6,504 bases of DNA. It comes from Methylobacteriaceae bacterium. Lineage in GTDB: Bacteria > Pseudomonadota > Alphaproteobacteria > Rhizobiales > Beijerinckiaceae. The DNA is taken from positions 1 to 6,504 of the forward strand of contig JAISTL010000039.1 in the NCBI GenBank assembly GCA_031272615.1. Reading direction: 5' to 3'. The position numbers and the translations under genes are program-made. Positions within the stretch are counted from its first letter, which is position 1. Each line of letters starts with the position of its first letter. Positions 5,525 through 6,504 of the stretch are shown here, one piece after another. Below the pieces are notes generated by a model, which ran no database searches, was not told the origin of the DNA, and saw only the letters and a program-made list of their open reading frames with translations.

Positions 5525-6415
5525 TCACAGCGCCGGAACGGCCCAGTCCCGCCGCATGCAGGCGGCATAGACGGTGTTGCGCAGCAGGCAGGCGATGGTC
5601 ATCGGCCCGACTCCGCCGGGGACCGGGGTCAACGCCCCGGCGACCTGAAACACATCGGCGAAATCCACATCCCCCACCAGCTGCGGTTTGGCGTCGGGGG
5701 CGGCCGGGTCGGCCACGCGGTTGATGCCGACATCGATGACCGTGGCGCCGCGCTTGACCCAGCTGCCCTTCACCAGCTCCGGCCGGCCGACGGCGGCCAC
5801 CAGAATGTCGGCGGCGGCGCACACATCGGGCAGATCCCTGGTTTTGGAATGGGCGATGGTGACGGTGCAGTTCTCCCTGAGCAGCAGGTGGGCGACCGGT
5901 TTGCCGACGATGTTCGAACGGCCGATAACCACGGCCTGCAAGCCGTTGAGGGAACTCAGCACGCTTTTGAGGAGGATCATGCAGCCCAGCGGCGTACACG
6001 GCACGAGCCCGGGAACGCCGGTCACCAGACGGCCGACATTGACCGGATGAAAGCCGTCCACGTCCTTGCCCGGGTCGATGGCCTCGAGAACGATGCGCTC
6101 GTTGATGTGCCCGGGCAGCGGCAGCTGCACCAGAATGCCGTCCACCAGCGGGTCGGTGTTGAGGCGGCGAATCAACGCCAGCAGTTCCGGTTCGGTGGTT
6201 TGCGCCGGCAGTTTGTGCTCGATGGAGCGCATCCCCGTTTCCCGGGTGCGGGCGGCCTTGTTGCGCACATAAATGCGGCTTGCGGGGTCTTCGCCGACGA
6301 GGACTACGGCGAGCCCCGGAACCACGCCCTTCTCGGCGAGGCGGGAGACTTCGGTGGTGACGGCCGCATGCAGTTTCGCGGCTTCGGCTTTTCCGTCAAT
6401 CAGGTGGGCGGGCAT
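5525..6415 (-). CDS. folD: Bifunctional methylenetetrahydrofolate dehydrogenase / methenyltetrahydrofolate cyclohydrolase
   Basis: FolD interconverts 5,10-methylene-, 5,10-methenyl- and 10-formyl-tetrahydrofolate in the cytoplasm, using NADP, and supplies one-carbon units for purines and formyl-Met-tRNA. The 296 residues are full family length. Visible signatures are [14 protein letters not shown] with catalytic Tyr49 and Lys53, GILVQLPLP with Gln97, [14 protein letters not shown] with Asp120, PCTPLG, the Rossmann loop [11 protein letters not shown] (164-173), and PGGVGPMT (266-273). No expected residue is missing. The ATG at 6415 has an AAGGAA-type ribosome binding site about ten bases upstream. 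It is followed after 36 bases by the TraB/GumN gene, and preceded by the end of another minus-strand gene, suggesting an operon. The CTPLGC and [12 protein letters not shown] wording looks alphaproteobacterial. The C-terminal tail after [10 protein letters not shown] is short and variable, as normal. Confidence 0.97.
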   Translation of the reverse strand: MPAHLIDGKAEAAKLHAAVTTEVSRLAEKGVVPGLAVVLVGEDPASRIYVRNKAARTRETGMRSIEHKLPAQTTEPELLALIRRLNTDPLVDGILVQLPLPGHINERIVLEAIDPGKDVDGFHPVNVGRLVTGVPGLVPCTPLGCMILLKSVLSSLNGLQAVVIGRSNIVGKPVAHLLLRENCTVTIAHSKTRDLPDVCAAADILVAAVGRPELVKGSWVKRGATVIDVGINRVADPAAPDAKPQLVGDVDFADVFQVAGALTPVPGGVGPMTIACLLRNTVYAACMRRDWAVPAL

Positions 6416-6451
6416 GGGAGAAAACTTCCTTTCCGGACTCTTGCGCCTGAT

Positions 6452-6504
6452 TCAGGCAAACAGGGTGGACAGCGCGTGTTCGAGGGTCGAATCACCGTCC
6501 ACGG
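6452..6504 (-). CDS. C-terminal end of an unidentified gene upstream of folD
   Basis: The minus strand from the window edge reads VDGDSTLEHALSTLFA followed by TGA at 6452-6454. Composition and codon use (GCG, CTG, ACC) look like a genuine protein end, and the 36-base gap to folD fits an operon. Only 16 codons are visible, so the product cannot be named. The stop codon lies within a short palindrome, GCCTGA-T-TCAGGC (6445-6457), with no T-run after it. Confidence 0.45.
   Translation of the reverse strand, partial: VDGDSTLEHALSTLFA

Noticed and set aside
5181..5999. Minus-strand 272-codon frame spanning the folD/TraB-GumN junction
   Set aside because: It is an out-of-frame shadow of both genes, rich in Arg and Gly, with no family features. 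Both real genes are intact, so it does not indicate a frameshift.

Overview
The window is GC-rich, densely packed bacterial chromosome. The folate enzyme FolD and the TraB/GumN-family protein look alphaproteobacterial to me (for example the CTPLGC and GRSNIVGKP stretches of FolD, and the PSYFFGTIHSGD block after a short Sec signal in the TraB/GumN protein). The ribokinase closely resembles enterobacterial RbsK as I remember it. I would therefore say Pseudomonadota, probably an alphaproteobacterium. This rests on recalled family sequences, not on a search.

Layout, left to right. (1) Positions 2-1851, plus strand: the 3' part of a ribokinase gene (rbsK), cut by the window edge, translationally coupled through an ATGA overlap to an aldo/keto reductase. 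(2) Positions 1882-2562, minus strand, convergent: a regulator with an XRE-type helix-turn-helix and a cupin domain, a plausible controller of a nearby sugar or small-molecule pathway. (3) Positions 2563-2935: a 373-base gene-free, locally AT-richer stretch. It holds a probable promoter for the regulator, a strong hairpin, two possible operator half-sites and, at its right end, four perfectly phased 23-bp tandem repeats. (4) Positions 2936-4183, plus strand: an AAA_14/DUF4143 ATPase interrupted by one in-frame TAG codon at 3854-3856, just before the nuclease-like C-terminal part. (5) Positions 4184-4335: a non-coding stretch with a doubled GTCCACC-type repeat and a 9-bp inverted repeat. (6) Positions 4336-4411, minus strand: tRNA-Ala(CGC) with an encoded CCA and a good sigma70-type promoter. 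(7) Positions 4460-6415, minus strand: a TraB/GumN-family exported protein gene downstream of folD, probably one operon. (8) Positions 6452-6504, minus strand: the last codons of a further gene upstream of folD.

Most genes are ordinary housekeeping or accessory metabolism. The unusual part is the DUF4143 locus (about 2831-4290): tandem repeats touch the start codon, a candidate promoter would give a leaderless mRNA, and the coding frame is otherwise intact but broken by a single amber codon. It sits next to the 3' end of a tRNA gene. I see no CRISPR array, no transposase, no integrase and no clear defence operon.
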